The position numbers and the translations under genes were made by a program. The notes under the pieces are model-generated. The model was not told the origin of the DNA. It worked only from the letters and a program-made list of their open reading frames with translations, and did no database searches. A stretch of 64,000 bases of DNA from assembly GCF_963169125.1 (NCBI RefSeq), contig NC_084793.1:41845578-41909577 (forward strand), in the 5' to 3' direction. Origin of the DNA: Humulus lupulus (taxonomy: Eukaryota > Streptophyta > Magnoliopsida > Rosales > Cannabaceae). This document shows, piece by piece, positions 21,264 to 33,954 of this stretch (positions within the stretch are counted from its first letter, which is position 1; each line of letters begins with the position of its first letter).

Positions 21264-24200
21264 ATGTCAACCAGAGGAAGAGGAGGAAGGGGAAGAGGTA
21301 GAGGCAGAGGAAAGGGTGCCTCCACAAGGTCTGAAACTACGGCCATCCTTGATGTTGAAGTGCCAACTGTTCAACCTGCAGCTCCAGCAGCGCCAACTGT
21401 GGACCTGGCTGCAGAGGTGGCAAGGTTAAGAGAAGAGTTGAGACTAAGAGATGAGGAGCTAGCGCAAGCTAGACAAGCACCACAGACATCTCAAACGCAC
21501 CCTATACCTCAAGTACCAGTGGCACAACCGCAGCCGCCAGTACCACCACCTGCACCACAACCTGTAGCCTATGGGTTTGAACCAGTATATGAACGCTTCA
21601 GGAAACAAGCCCCACCGACGTTTGAAGGGAAAGCTGATCCAATGGTGGCAGAAGATTGGCTAAGGTCTGTTGAGGATATTTTTGATCATATGGAGTTAGA
21701 TGATCGCCAAAGGGTTTCCTGCGCAGCTTATCTACTTAAGATGGATGCACGTATTTGGTGGGACGTGACTAAACAGACCCATGATCCAAATACCATGACT
21801 TGGGCGCAGTTTTTCCAGGCATTCAGTAAGAAGTATTATAGTCCAGCGGTGCTAGCAACTAAGGTTGATGAATTTATAACTCTGGTTCAAGGGAGCCTTT
21901 CGGTCACCGACTATGCACAGAAGTTCGATCGATTGGCCAAGTTTGCCCCTGAAGTGGTGCCGACTGATGCAATGCGAGTTCAGAGGTTTGTAAAGGGACT
22001 CAAACCAATGATAGCAAGGGATGTTAGGATGACCAGCGCTGAGGTGGCCAGTTATGCAGAAGTATTGGATAGAGCTCTTGAGGCTGAATATTTGGAGGAT
22101 CGAATATGGAATGATAATGCCGCTAGAAGAGAGAGCCATCGCAACAAGAACTTCCATGAGAACAACAAGAGAAAGGCTATCGAAGGGCAGAATAGTGGGG
22201 TTGATAAAAGGGCTAGACCTCCAGTCCCGAACAGCAACAACCACAACCCTCAGAACCATAGCAACCGCAATAACCGCTTCAATGACTGGAACCGTGGGAA
22301 CCAACAGGGCAACCGAGTTGAGCATCCTACCTGCCCTAAATGCATAAGGAAACACCCAGGAGAGTGTCAGGCCGGTACCAACAAATGCTTCAAGTGCGGC
22401 CAGGCAGGACACTTGCAGAAGAATTGCCCACAATGGAAGGCGGGACAGAATAACAATAACAATCTGGTGCCAGCAAGAGTCTTCGCCTTAACTCAGAACG
22501 AAGCGGCCAATAGCAATACCGTGGTTATAGGTCAGCTCCCTATATCTGGTACAATGTGTAGAGTCTTAATTAATTCTGGAGCAACTCATTCCTATGTTTC
22601 CATGAATGTGATTGATAGACTGAATATGCCTTGTAAGATGTTTGCACATAACTTTAGTACATTGTTGCCATCGGGAGATATGATGTTGTCAAATAAGTGG
22701 TTACCGTCAACACCTATAACGGTAGAAGGTAGAGAGTGCCCAGCAGATCTCATAGAACTAAGTATACCGGATTATGATGTTATACTCGGCATGGATTGGT
22801 TATCCAAGCATGGGGCTACGATAGACTGTCGAAAGAAGATCGTAGAGTTTAGGCCAAAAGAAGGAGAGGTTTTCTCCTTTAAAGGTGAAGTAGCAGGCCT
22901 TCGAACACCCATAATATCTGCACTGGAAGCACGGAATATGATGCAACATGGATGTTCGGCATTCCTTGCCAGTGTAGTGGATAAAACCAAGGAGTCAGAA
23001 CTAAAGCCAGAAAATGTTCACATTGTTTGTGAGTTCCCGGAGGTGTTTCCCGAGGAATTACCAAGACTACCCTCAGACAGAGAGATCGAGTTTGTAATCG
23101 AGCTTGCACCTGAAACTGCACCGATATCTAAGGCACCCTATCGAATGGCGCCGGTAGAGTTAAAGGAACTTAAGAACCAACTACAGGAGTTGTTGGACAA
23201 AGGGTTCATAAGACCTAGCCATTCGCCATGGGGAGCACCAGTCCTATTTGTGAAGAAGAAGGACGGGAGTATGAGGATGTGCATTGATTATCGAGAGCTC
23301 AATAAGGTCACCATTAAGAATAAGTATCCTTTGCCTAGGATAGACGACCTTTTTGATCAGCTACAAGGGGCTTCAGTGTTCTCAAAGATTGATCTGCGGT
23401 CTGGGTACCATCAGTTGAAAGTGAAAGAGGGAGACATACCGAAAACGGCCTTCAGAACTCGCTATGGGCACTACGAATTCTTAGTGATGTCCTTTGGACT
23501 CACCAATGCCCCAGCAGCCTTTATGGATATGATGAATAGGGTATTTAAGGATTTCTTGGACAAGTTCGTAGTAGTGTTCATTGATGATATCCTCATTTAC
23601 TCAAAGACCAAGGAGGAGCACGAAGAGCACTTGAGATTGACTCTAAACAGATTACGGGAACATCGGCTGTACGCCAAGTTCTCTAAATGCGAATTTTGGC
23701 TGGAACAGGTAACCTTCTTAGGGCATATAGTCTCCAAGGATGGGATTGCAGTAGACCCATCAAAGATCGAGGCCATTAGAGACTGGCCCCAGCCAAAGAA
23801 TGCCTCAGAAGTTCGGAGTTTCTTAGGGTTGGTAGGTTGTTACAGAAAGTTTGTCGAGGGTTTCTCGAAGATCGCTACCCCGTTGACCAACTTAACCCGG
23901 AAACATCAGAAGTTCGCATGGACAGAAAAATGTGAAGAGAGTTTTCAGACCATGAAGGATAAGTTGATTTCCGCGCCTATCCTTTGTGTTCCCACTGAGG
24001 GCGAAAAATTTGTGGTATACTGTGATGCGTCAAAGAACTGTTTGGGATGCGTGTTGATGCAAGAAGGGAAGGTGGTAGCTTATGCTTCCAGACAACTCAA
24101 GGATTATGAGCAGCGGTATCCCACTCATGACCTTGAATTGGCAGCTGTAGTATTCGCACTCAAGATATGGAGACATCACCTGTACGGAGATAGGTGTGAG

Positions 24201-25946
24201 ATATACACCGACCACAAAAGTCTGAAATACTTTTTCACACAAAAGGAACTAAACATGAGGCAACGAAGGTGGTTGGAATTAGTAAAGGATTACGATTGCA
24301 AGATTCTATACCACCCAGGCAAGGCAAACGTAGTTGTTGATGCTTTGAGCAGGCGGGGACATGGGAGTGTCTCGGCACTACATACGATAGAGATGCCTCT
24401 TCAGAAAGAGATCATAAATGCTAGGATTGAAATTGTGACAGGAAGTTTGGCAAACCTCACATTGCAATCCTCTTTACTAGAGCAAATCCGAGAAGGACAG
24501 AAATTGGATGAGGCCTTGGCGAAACAAGAGGCTTTGGTACAAGAAGGTGGTAGCAGCGATTTCACGGTGTCTGATGGTGGATTGCTAAGATTCAAGGATA
24601 GGATTTGTGTACCTGACAGTGCTGAAATTAAGGAAAGTATCATGAAAGAAGCACACACAACGCCTTATTCCTTGCACCCAGGATCCACGAAAATGTACCA
24701 AGACCTCAAGGCACTATATTGGTGGCATGGAATGAAGAGGGACATTGCTGAGTTTGTTGCTAGATGTTTGACATGTCAGCAAGTCAAAGCGAAACACCAG
24801 AGACCAGCAGGGTTGCTTCAACCGCTCTATATTCCTGAATGGAAATGGGAGGATATCACGATGGATTTTGTGGTAGGGTTGCCTAGAACCACCAAGCAGC
24901 ACGACTCAGTGTGGGTGATAGTAGATAGACTCACTAAGTCTGCTAATTTTCTGCCTGTTAAGACCACATACTCGGCGGATCAATATGCTGACTTGTATGT
25001 TAGTGAAATAGTGAGACTTCATGGGGTGCCAAAGTCGATAATTTCTGATCGAGGGTCAGTTTTCACATCGAACTTTTGGAAAGGGCTACAGAGAGCTATG
25101 GGATCAAGACTGAAGTTCAGCACTGCTTTTCATCCTCAGACTGATGGCCAGTCTGAGCGGACTATACAGATATTAGAAGACATGTTGAGGTGCTGTGCAT
25201 TAGACTTTTCAGAGTCTTGGAACCGATATCTACCTCTAATGGAGTTCTCGTACAACAACAGTTACCAATCTACCATAGGGATGGCTCCCTATGAGATGCT
25301 TTATGGACGTAAATGTAGATCTCCTTTGCACTGGGATGAAGTTGGGGAGAAATGGATTTTAGGGCCTGAAGCAGTTAGTGAGGCTAGTGAGGCAATTGAG
25401 AAGATACGCCAAAGGATGCTTACTGCGCAGAGTAGGCAAAAGAGCTACGCTGACCTCAAGAGAAGGGACATCGAGTTTGTTGTAGGCGAGTTTATTTTCT
25501 TGAAAATCTCGCCGATGAAAGGTGTGATGCATTTTGGAAAGAAAGGGAAGTTAAGCCCTAGATATATCGGTCCATTTGAGATATTAGACATGATAGGGCA
25601 GGTTGCGTACCGTTTGGCACTGCCCCCAGCATTAGCTGAAACGCATAACGTCTTTCACATCTCGATGTTGCGTAAGTATGTGTCAGACCCCTCTCATGTG
25701 TTGAGTTACGAGCCGTTACAGCTGAAGCAGGACTTGAGTTATGATGAACAGCCTGAGCGCATTTTAGAAAAGGGAATCAAGGAACTGAGATCCAAAAGGA
25801 TTCCACTAGTCAAGGTCCTGTGGAAGAATAGTACGGAACGAGAAGCAACATGGGAGTTGGAGGATGACATGAAAGCAAGATACCCTGAGTTATTTGGTAA
25901 GAAAGAATTTCGGGACGAAATTCCTTTTAAGGAGGGTATATTGTAG
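21264..25946 (+). CDS. gag-pol polyprotein of a Tekay/Del-type chromovirus, 1560 aa
   Basis: One uninterrupted frame from an ATG followed by an Arg/Gly-rich start. Domains by residue: proline-rich linker (75-105); gag core (about 115-290); zinc knuckle [14 protein letters not shown] (375-388); protease (about 430-520); RT (about 625-815) with FIDD at 772-775; RNase H (about 910-1030) with Asp in VVYCDAS and YTDHKS; integrase zinc site (H1131, H1138, C1168, C1171) and DDE residues D1201, D1262 and E1298; GPF/Y module (1429-1440); chromodomain-like end (about 1495-1545). The protease motif reads LINSGATHS, with Asn437 (codon 22572-22574) where family members, including the copy at 11.7-14 kb, have Asp. 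That should disable maturation. The stop codon lies inside the first five bases of the 3' LTR. Length and order fit the family. Confidence 0.97.
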   Translation: MSTRGRGGRGRGRGRGKGASTRSETTAILDVEVPTVQPAAPAAPTVDLAAEVARLREELRLRDEELAQARQAPQTSQTHPIPQVPVAQPQPPVPPPAPQPVAYGFEPVYERFRKQAPPTFEGKADPMVAEDWLRSVEDIFDHMELDDRQRVSCAAYLLKMDARIWWDVTKQTHDPNTMTWAQFFQAFSKKYYSPAVLATKVDEFITLVQGSLSVTDYAQKFDRLAKFAPEVVPTDAMRVQRFVKGLKPMIARDVRMTSAEVASYAEVLDRALEAEYLEDRIWNDNAARRESHRNKNFHENNKRKAIEGQNSGVDKRARPPVPNSNNHNPQNHSNRNNRFNDWNRGNQQGNRVEHPTCPKCIRKHPGECQAGTNKCFKCGQAGHLQKNCPQWKAGQNNNNNLVPARVFALTQNEAANSNTVVIGQLPISGTMCRVLINSGATHSYVSMNVIDRLNMPCKMFAHNFSTLLPSGDMMLSNKWLPSTPITVEGRECPADLIELSIPDYDVILGMDWLSKHGATIDCRKKIVEFRPKEGEVFSFKGEVAGLRTPIISALEARNMMQHGCSAFLASVVDKTKESELKPENVHIVCEFPEVFPEELPRLPSDREIEFVIELAPETAPISKAPYRMAPVELKELKNQLQELLDKGFIRPSHSPWGAPVLFVKKKDGSMRMCIDYRELNKVTIKNKYPLPRIDDLFDQLQGASVFSKIDLRSGYHQLKVKEGDIPKTAFRTRYGHYEFLVMSFGLTNAPAAFMDMMNRVFKDFLDKFVVVFIDDILIYSKTKEEHEEHLRLTLNRLREHRLYAKFSKCEFWLEQVTFLGHIVSKDGIAVDPSKIEAIRDWPQPKNASEVRSFLGLVGCYRKFVEGFSKIATPLTNLTRKHQKFAWTEKCEESFQTMKDKLISAPILCVPTEGEKFVVYCDASKNCLGCVLMQEGKVVAYASRQLKDYEQRYPTHDLELAAVVFALKIWRHHLYGDRCEIYTDHKSLKYFFTQKELNMRQRRWLELVKDYDCKILYHPGKANVVVDALSRRGHGSVSALHTIEMPLQKEIINARIEIVTGSLANLTLQSSLLEQIREGQKLDEALAKQEALVQEGGSSDFTVSDGGLLRFKDRICVPDSAEIKESIMKEAHTTPYSLHPGSTKMYQDLKALYWWHGMKRDIAEFVARCLTCQQVKAKHQRPAGLLQPLYIPEWKWEDITMDFVVGLPRTTKQHDSVWVIVDRLTKSANFLPVKTTYSADQYADLYVSEIVRLHGVPKSIISDRGSVFTSNFWKGLQRAMGSRLKFSTAFHPQTDGQSERTIQILEDMLRCCALDFSESWNRYLPLMEFSYNNSYQSTIGMAPYEMLYGRKCRSPLHWDEVGEKWILGPEAVSEASEAIEKIRQRMLTAQSRQKSYADLKRRDIEFVVGEFIFLKISPMKGVMHFGKKGKLSPRYIGPFEILDMIGQVAYRLALPPALAETHNVFHISMLRKYVSDPSHVLSYEPLQLKQDLSYDEQPERILEKGIKELRSKRIPLVKVLWKNSTEREATWELEDDMKARYPELFGKKEFRDEIPFKEGIL
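25928..25941 (+). other. Polypurine tract of the intact Tekay-type element
   Basis: TAAGGAGGGTATAT directly before the 3' LTR. It is still inside the gag-pol reading frame, which encodes KEGI here. Confidence 0.75.
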
Positions 25947-27304
25947 TGCACCAAAAAAAATTTTTTTAGATTATTTAAATTTTTGTGATTTATTTGATTT
26001 AAATGTTAAGTGTGATGAATTGTTTTATTTAAGTGTTGTTATTTTATTTGGTTGATTATTTGTTTTATTTGATTGTGTGTTATTTTATTTAATTGTTAGA
26101 AATGTTTTGGTTAATTAATTTAATAAGTGAATAATTGTGTAACATGTTATTTTACTATTAGTGTTACATTTTAATTAAGTGTGACAATTGAGGTAATTAT
26201 GTGAGCTATGGTGGAATGCACTAAGGTGCATGGTAGATAGTAATGCACCCTAGTGATTTAGTGTGTGCTAGTGCATGGTAGCATGGTGCACATGTGTATA
26301 TTTTCTACACATTTTATGTTTCCTTATTTTAGATTTTATTTGGGTTAATTTATTAAAAAAAAAAAAAAAGAAAAGGGAAATAGGGAGTTGGGCGTGTGAC
26401 CTAGTGGGAAAGGAATAATTTCCTTAAGATGGTAAAAATAAAAAATTTAAGACCATAATCATTTTGGGGATAGGCATGATCATATTTTTATTCCTTTATA
26501 TCTTTTTAAAATAAAGAGAAATTAAGAAAAATAAAAGGGAAATGGAAACTTACCTTACTGTGTTAGGGGAGACTTTATGGGAGGATTTGTGATAAAGAGG
26601 CTATGAAAGGAGAGAAGAGCCTTTGCTCTTGTGTGTTTGGCTGCCGTGACCTAGAGAGAGAGGGATAGAGGGTGGTGTGTAGAGAGAGAGAGAGAGAGAG
26701 AGAGAGGAAGAAAGAAAGAAAGGAAGAAGGAAGGAGAAGGTGAAGAGGAACCCCCTAGAGTATGTCTTCTTGTTTTCTCTTTTGCATAATCTCTTTATTT
26801 GATAATATGTTATTGATTTGTGTTATTTTCTTGTGTGTGTTTGGGTTCTTCCTTCTCCTCATGGTGGCTTTCCCATAAAAACCCTAAGCTTGAACAAGGG
26901 TGTGGAGTTTGGGTATTTATCTTTTGTGTTCTTGATTTTACAATCAAGAGAGGTAGCAAATAGGTTTTCTCTATGGCACGCGTGGTGACGTGAGGAGTTC
27001 TTTCATCATGGGGTGTATGGCGTGGGGCAATCCTATGGACGATAAAACGATCAACGTAGAACGCCATTTAAATTATGTTTTGTTTTTAAGAGACTTTCCT
27101 AAATTATCAGTGGGACTCTGTTATTTAACTTAATTGGTTTTTCTTTGAACTTTGCATAAAAACCTATGTTTTATTTTAAACTTATGGCGCCAACTTGCAT
27201 GATTTTAAATAAGTCCCCCTGAGACCTTTAATAATGGATGGTATTCTTTTATAAATTTTGTTATGCGAATGTTTTGTAAGTATTAGTCTAGGGCGTTCTT
27301 TACA
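25942..27304 (+). repeat. 3' LTR of the intact Tekay-type element
   Basis: 1,363 bp, nearly identical to 18944-20306. Differences are about a dozen substitutions and changed lengths of A/T and GA runs. It is followed by the duplicated TGGCA. Confidence 0.96.
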
Positions 27305-27437
27305 TGGCAATTTTTCCTCCTAGCTAGTTGATGGCAATTTTGCCTCCTAGTCATTATTCTTATGTTTTAGTTGATGGCATTTGTGCTTCCTAATTTTTAC
27401 CTTAATTTTGTTATGGTTGATGGCATGTTATGCCTCT
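27305..27437 (+). repeat. Spaced repeat array in the Athila leader, right half
   Basis: Copies of the GTTGATGGCA...TGCCTCCT core start at about 27326, 27369 and 27415. The first bases (27305-27321) complete the core cut by the Tekay insertion. With the left half there are about seven copies. Confidence 0.85.
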
Positions 27438-27911
27438 ATACTCTTGCCTAAATTTTAGTCTTATTTAATTTTACCTTATTTTTCTTTGTCTTTTATCATA
27501 TTTTAGTGTAATTGTGAAAAAAAAATACTTGAAAAAAAAAAACCTAAATCTTGTCCTTTCACCATAAGTAATTTTCGCTTAAAGGAAATTTGAACAAAAT
27601 TCCCAATCCGCCACTACTAATTAACCATGGGGAGTTGTTAGTAGTGCGTGAGTAAGTGGAATCAAATAAGCCTGAGGACAAGTAAACCATAAGAATTATA
27701 TTGTTGTGAAATCTCTAAAAATTATAAGTATGCTTTGTCGTTGCGGTTTTAACTGATCTTCCACATCAGAAAATTGCTTGTTTGAGATTATCATTGTTTC
27801 CTTGTTTGTGAAAATTATATGCATCATTGGGAACGTGACTATGAAAATTGATTAGTAAAAAGACACTTATCTTTGTTTGAAATTGAAAGTGTTAGTAAAA
27901 ATTTGAGCATC
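27438..27911 (+). other. Athila leader without coding sequence
   Basis: Untranslated leader between the repeat array and the gag ATG. It contains A-rich runs near 27,518-27,541. I see no reading frame or structured element worth naming. Confidence 0.6.
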
Positions 27912-30900
27912 ATGGAACCAATTGCTAATACTAATAGAAATCCTGTTGATGAAAATGTTGTGCCTGAAAAAACTTTGCTTGAATATTTTGCACCTATTTC
28001 ATCTAATGCTCCTTCATGTATTGTTCTTCCAACCACTTCTGCTACCCATTTTGAGCTTAAACCATCAATCATTCAATTGTTTCCATCTTTTTATGGGTTA
28101 GATAGAGAGGATCCTTACATGAATATCAAAAATTTCTTAGAAATTTGCTCAACATTTAAATTTCAAAACTTTTCTGATGAGTCAATCAAACTAAGATTGT
28201 TCCCTTTTTTATTAAAAGACAAATGAAAAGCTTGGTTAAATTCCCTTCCCACGGGGTCTATAACTACATGGGATCAACTTTATAATAAATTCTTGCTGAA
28301 AATTTTTCCTATGTCTAAAACTGATAGTCTAAGGAGAGAAATCTTCGAGTTTTTTTCAAAAAGATAATGAAGAGTTTAATGAATGTTGGGAAAGATTTAA
28401 AGATTTATTATTAAAATGTCCCCATCATGGTTTTTAAAAATGGAGACTTGTAAAATATTTTTATGATGGTTTGACTCCCTTTAATCGTCAAATTATTCAA
28501 TCTATGCATACCGGAAATTTTTTAAAATTTCAAGGACAAGAGGCTTGGGATGCCCTTGAAGATTTGTCTGTCAATTCACAACAATTGAATTATTTTGATC
28601 CTAGGTCTAGGTCAACTAATTCAACAAAAAGAGGAGGAATGTATGAAGTAAAAGATGAATTAGACTTAAGAACATCCTTAGACAAATTAGCGAGAAAAGT
28701 AGAAGCTTTAGCCATAAGCTAAACTATAAATTCTCCAATACAACCAAGAAAAGATGTTTGTTCTATATGTTCTAGTCCTTGCCATAATGCCCAATCATGT
28801 CCTTCCTACCAAGAAGCCTTTTCTGAGGAGGCCAATGCTCTTCATTCTTATGGGAAACTAAATGATAGCCCATTTTCATCCACTTACAATCAAAATTGGA
28901 GAAACCATCCGAACTTTTCATGGAGACAAAACCAACCCCAAATGAATCAAGGGCACCAATACAACACACAAAACCAAACTCATGCCCCACAAAATCAACC
29001 ATATCCTCAACAAAGGAAAGCTTCCATAGAAGATACTTTACAACAATTTATGCAATCCACTCAACAAATCCTACAAAATCAATCTCAATCAATTACCAAA
29101 CTCGAGACACAAGTAGGACAACTCGCCACTGCTTTAGCTGATAGAGAAAAAGGAGCATTCCCTAGTCAACCTATCCCTAATCCAAAAGGTCAATATGAGA
29201 TAGGAAAGCCTAGTCATAATGGAGAAGTCAAATCAATTTCAACTCTTAGGTCTGGAAAGAACATTGTCAAACCCGATTACATACCCGAGGTTGAAAAAGA
29301 AAAAGAAAAGAGTCAGCCTTCTAGTTCTAATGCCAATGACTCTTCAAACAAGGAAACTCCAATCCATCATTTCATTTCAAAAGCCCCATTCCCACAAAGA
29401 TTACTTCCAATTAAAAAAGGCAGCCAATATAATGACATCTTAGAAGTTTTTAAACATGTTAGTATCAATATCCCTTTCTTAGATGCCATTAAACAAATTC
29501 CTGCTTACTCTAAATTTTTAAAGGATCTTTGTACTGTTAAAAGAAACACTAATGTTCCTAAAAAGGTGTTATTAATTGAACAAGCTAGTTCCATTATTCA
29601 ATATAAGAGTCTTGTTAAATATAAAGATCTTGGGTGTCCCACAATTTCATGCATTATTGGTGATCATTTTATTAACAAAGCTTTACTTGATTTGGGTGCT
29701 AGTGTGAATTTATTGCCTTATTTTGTTTATAAGCAACTTGGTCTTGGTGAACTAAAACCTACCTCTATAACTCTTCAATTAGCTGATCGTTCTGTGAAAA
29801 TTCCTGGAGGCATTATAGAGGATGTTTTGATAAAAGTTGATAAATTTTATTTTCCTGTTGACTTCATTGTTCTTGATACTCAACCTGTGGAAAATGTGCA
29901 TGCTCAAATTCCTATCATTTTAGGTAGACCATTCTTAGCTACATCTAATGCAATCATAAATTGTCGTAATGGTGTTTTGAAATTATCTTTTGGAAATATG
30001 ATTGTTGAATTGAATGTATTTAATGTTGTTAAATTTGTTGAGTGTGAGGAAGTGCATGAAGTTAACATGATAGATAGTATTTGTGAAGATGATGGAAATG
30101 ACTTACTTGACTTTTGTGAAAAATACTTTGGTATGAACTTGCATGTTGATGATTCTAATGATGATATGAATTCTTTGCTAGAGTCTATACCCTTAAATGA
30201 AACCGAAGTTGAACCTTTTTCACCCTTAGATCATGTTCAATCAATTTTCGAGTCTCCAAAGTTAGACCTTAAACCTTTGCCAGAAAATTTAAAATATGTT
30301 TTTCTATGAGAGTCTGAAACCTTACCTGTTATCATAGCATCCGCTTTAGATAAATAACAAGAAGATAAATTGTTAGGTGTCCTTAGAAAACATAAGGAGG
30401 CCATATGTTGAACCATTGGAGACATTAAAGGAATTAGCCCATCCATATGCATGCATAGAATCCATCTAGAAGAGAATTCTAACCTCTCGGGAATGTCAAA
30501 GAAGGCTAAATCCAAATATGAAAGAAGTAGTTAGAGAAGAGGTCATAAAATTATTAGACGTAGGTATCATTTACCCTATTTCTGATAGTCAATGGGTTAG
30601 TCTAGTTCAAGTTGTGCCTAAGAAGTCTGGGATCACAGTTGTTGAAAATGAGAAAAATGAATTAATCCCTACTAGAGTACAAACGGGGTGGAGAGTGTGC
30701 ATAGACGATAGAAAGCTGAATAATGTTACTAGAAAAGATCATTTTCCATTACCCTTTATAGATCAAATGCTTGAACGTTTAGCTGGTCATGCATATTATT
30801 GTTTTCTTGATGGGTATTTGGGATATAACCAAATCCCCATTGCCCTAGAAGATCAAGAAAAGACTACATTTACATTCCCTTTCGGAACTTTTGCCTATCG

Positions 30901-33153
30901 TCGCATGCCTTTTGGATTATGCAATGCACCTGCGACTTTTCAAAGGTGTATGATTTCAATTTTTTCTGACATGGTTGAAAGATTTCTTGAAGTATTTATG
31001 GATGATTTTTTTGTGTTTGGTTCTTCCTTTGATGAATGTTTGCACCATCTTTCACTTGTTTTAATTCGCTGCAAAGAGAAAAACCTTGTGCTTAACTGGG
31101 ACAAATGTCATTTTATGGTTAAAAAAGGAATTTTTTTAGGTCATGTAATCTCATCTGAGGGAATAGAAGTTGATAAAGCAAAAGTTGATCTTATTTCAAA
31201 ACTTCCCCCACCTAAAACTGTGAAAGAAATTAGATCATTCTTAGGCCATGTCGGTTTTTATAGAAGATTTATAAAAGACTTTAGCAAAATTTATCGGCCT
31301 TTATGCCATTTAATTATTTTGTCTTTAATAATGATTGTCATGTTGCCTTTGAAAAATTAAAAAATTTGTTGAGTACTGCACCCATTATTCGACCTCCTGA
31401 TTGGAAAATACATTTTGAAATAATGTGTGATGCTTCTGATTATGCTATAGGTGATGTCTTAGGACAAAGACTTGAAAAAATACCTCATGTAATTTACTAT
31501 GCTAGCAAAACTTTAAATGACTCTCAATTAAATTATTCCACAACCGAGAAAGAATTGCTTGCTGTTGTTTTTGCATTGGAGAAATTTAGATCTTATTTGT
31601 TAGGGTCTAAAATTATTGTCTATTATGATCATGCTGCATTAAAATATCTTTTGTGGAAAAAAGATGCTAAGTCTCATTTGATTCGTTGGATCCTACTTTT
31701 ACAAGAATTCGACTTAGAAATACGTGATAAAAAGGGATCTGAAAATGTTGTGGCTGATCATTTATCTAGACTTGTTGTTGAAACTATACATGACTCCACT
31801 CCTATCACTGAAACTTTTCCTGATGAACAATTGATACATGTTTCTTCTTTGCCTTGGTATGCTGATATTGTTAATTATTTGGTCACTAAAGAAATACCAT
31901 CTCATTGGTCTAAGCATGACAAATCTAAATTTTATTCTGAGGTGAAAAATTTTATTTGGGATGATCCTTACTTATTTAAATATTACCCTGATCAAATAAT
32001 TAGAAGATGCATTCCAAATTGTGACCAATCTAAAATCATATCTTTTTGTCACGATCATGCATGTAGAGGGAATTTTAGTGGTAAGAAAACAGCTGCTAAA
32101 ATTTTACAATGTGGTTTTTATTGGCCCACTATCTTTCATGATACATATGTTTATTGTAAATCTTGTGAATGTTGCCAAAAGTTAGGAAGTTTAACCAAAA
32201 GAAACTTGATGCCTTTAAATCCTATTCTTATTATTGACATATTTGATGTTTGGGGCATTGATTTTATGGGCCCATTTCCTAACTCTTTTGGTAATTTTTA
32301 TATTCTTGTTGGAGTTGATTATGTGTCTAAATGGATTGAAGCTATTACATACCACACTAATGGTCACAAACTTGTGCTTCGGTTTTTGAAAGAAAATATA
32401 TTTTCCCATTTTGGTTCACCACGTGCTATCATTAGTGATAACGACACACACTTTTGTAATAAGTCATTTGAACATTTGATGAAATAATATGACATTACAC
32501 ATAAAGTCTCAACACCTTATCACCCACAAACTAGTGGTCAAGTTGAAGTGTCTAATAAGGAAGTTAAGCACATTTTAGAAAAAACTGTGAATCCAACTAG
32601 GAAAGATTGGTCCTTAAGACTCACTGATGCATTATGGGCATATCGTACCGCGTACAAAACGCCCATTGGCATGTCATGCCTACAGACTTGTGTATGGGAA
32701 GGCATGCCACTTACCTGTTGAGTTAGAACATAGAGCCTTTTGGGCAATTAAGCAGTTAAACTTTTCTTTAGACAAAGCAGGTGAGAAAAAAAAAACTTCA
32801 ATTGAATGGGCTAGACGAAATTAGAAATGATGCATATGACTATTCAAAAAAATATAAGGATCGTATGAAATTTTACCATGACAAAAATATTTTGAGAAAA
32901 GATTTTTCTCCATGCCAAAAAGTCCTTTTTATACAACTCTCATTTGCATTTATTCCCGGGAAAGTTACGCTCTAGGTGGTCTGGTCCTTACATTGTTCGT
33001 ATTATTTTTCCACATGGAGCTATTGAAATGGAAAATCCTAAAAATTGTGATATTTTTAAAGTTAAAGGACAAAAATTAAAACCATTTTTAGAATTAAAAA
33101 CCGATGAAGTGGATGAGATCCTCCTTGAGGACCCTGCTTACCATGCTCTTTGA
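27912..33153 (+). pseudogene. Athila-type gag-pol, broken in many places
   Basis: The gag start is the ATG at 27912 (MEPIANTNRNP). Gag shows LFPSFYGLDREDPY and a knuckle CSICSSPCHNAQSC near 28.77-28.81 kb. Protease reads LLDLGASVNLLPY (about 29.69 kb), the normal Athila form with DLG. RT (30518-31310) contains FMDDFFVFG. RNase H and integrase follow (31.3-33.1 kb), with a zinc site near 32.05-32.18 kb, [17 protein letters not shown], and a tail to EDPAYHAL. Lesions include stops at 28224, 28720, 30307, 32485 and others near 30.36-30.42 kb, plus frameshifts near 30.5, 31.31 and 32.7-32.9 kb. The protein would have made the particle and copied and inserted the element; it is clearly dead. Confidence 0.92.
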
Positions 33154-33954
33154 TTCCTATTTGATCTTGATAACTTGTGTTTTATTTATTTTGTTTGTTT
33201 TATGTGTGATTTAATTATTATTTTTTTGTATCTTTTACTCTCTTAGCGATGCACCATATCGAGGTACGACCATTCTAAACTCTAAACTCTTGTCAATTTT
33301 AAAAAATATTTATATTTTGACACATTGAGGACAATGCTTAAATTAAGTTTTGGGGTATCGAGTTTATATGATTATTATTATTAAGAAGAGTATGATTTAT
33401 TGTGTTTATGTTTTACGTTGTTTTTAATTTTTATGTTTTGTGTTAATTTTTGTTTTTATTTATGTTTGTTTGAAAAAAAATATATTTATATATATTTTTA
33501 TTTATTTATTTTGTTGTCTTGTTACAAAAAAATTAATTTTTCATTTTCATAAAAATTCAAAAAAAAAAAATTGGTGATATTTTTCATTTTCAATGATAAA
33601 AATCTTGATTGAGTTTGAGTTTAGTTCTCTTAAAAATATGAATAATTTTTAAGCTTTGTTTTTAATTATAGAGTCAATTTTGCTTATAACAAAAATTATA
33701 TTTTTCTTAACAAGAAATTTTTTTCCTATAAGTTTAAGTGAAAAATAATTTTAATGAAAATCTATTTTTTTAAAAGTGAAATTGACAATTTAATTAATTA
33801 TATAAGCTTAACTTTTATTCATAATAATTTTTTAGACTTATTTTCACTGTGCAATTTTTGAGAAAATCTTTTTTATATCACCAACAATAAAAAAAATATA
33901 TGTGTTTTAATTTTTCTTTTGCTTGAGGACTAGCAAAACTTTAAGTTTGGGGTG
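33154..33954 (+). other. Athila 3' untranslated region with polypurine tract
   Basis: AT-rich and without an envelope-like reading frame. ACATTGAGGACAATG at about 33.32 kb, with the following AAGTTTTGGGGT, is a conserved Athila-type motif. The working polypurine tract is probably TTTAAGTTTGGGGTG just before 33955. Confidence 0.7.

Larger units (their letters stand above)
18944..27304 (+). mobile_element. Nearly intact Tekay/Del-type chromovirus
   Basis: The element is 8,361 bp. Its LTRs of 1,363 bp each begin TGTAGTGCACC and end TTCTTTACA, with a perfect duplication TGGCA (18939-18943 and 27305-27309). It has a tRNA-Met-type primer-binding site, an extra leader reading frame, an uninterrupted gag-pol and a purine-rich tract ending at 25941. 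I count about a dozen substitutions plus run-length changes between the LTRs, roughly 1%, so it is the youngest element here that can be dated by its LTR pair. It sits in the Athila leader, within a repeat core. The only visible coding lesion is the protease Asp-to-Asn change. Confidence 0.97.
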
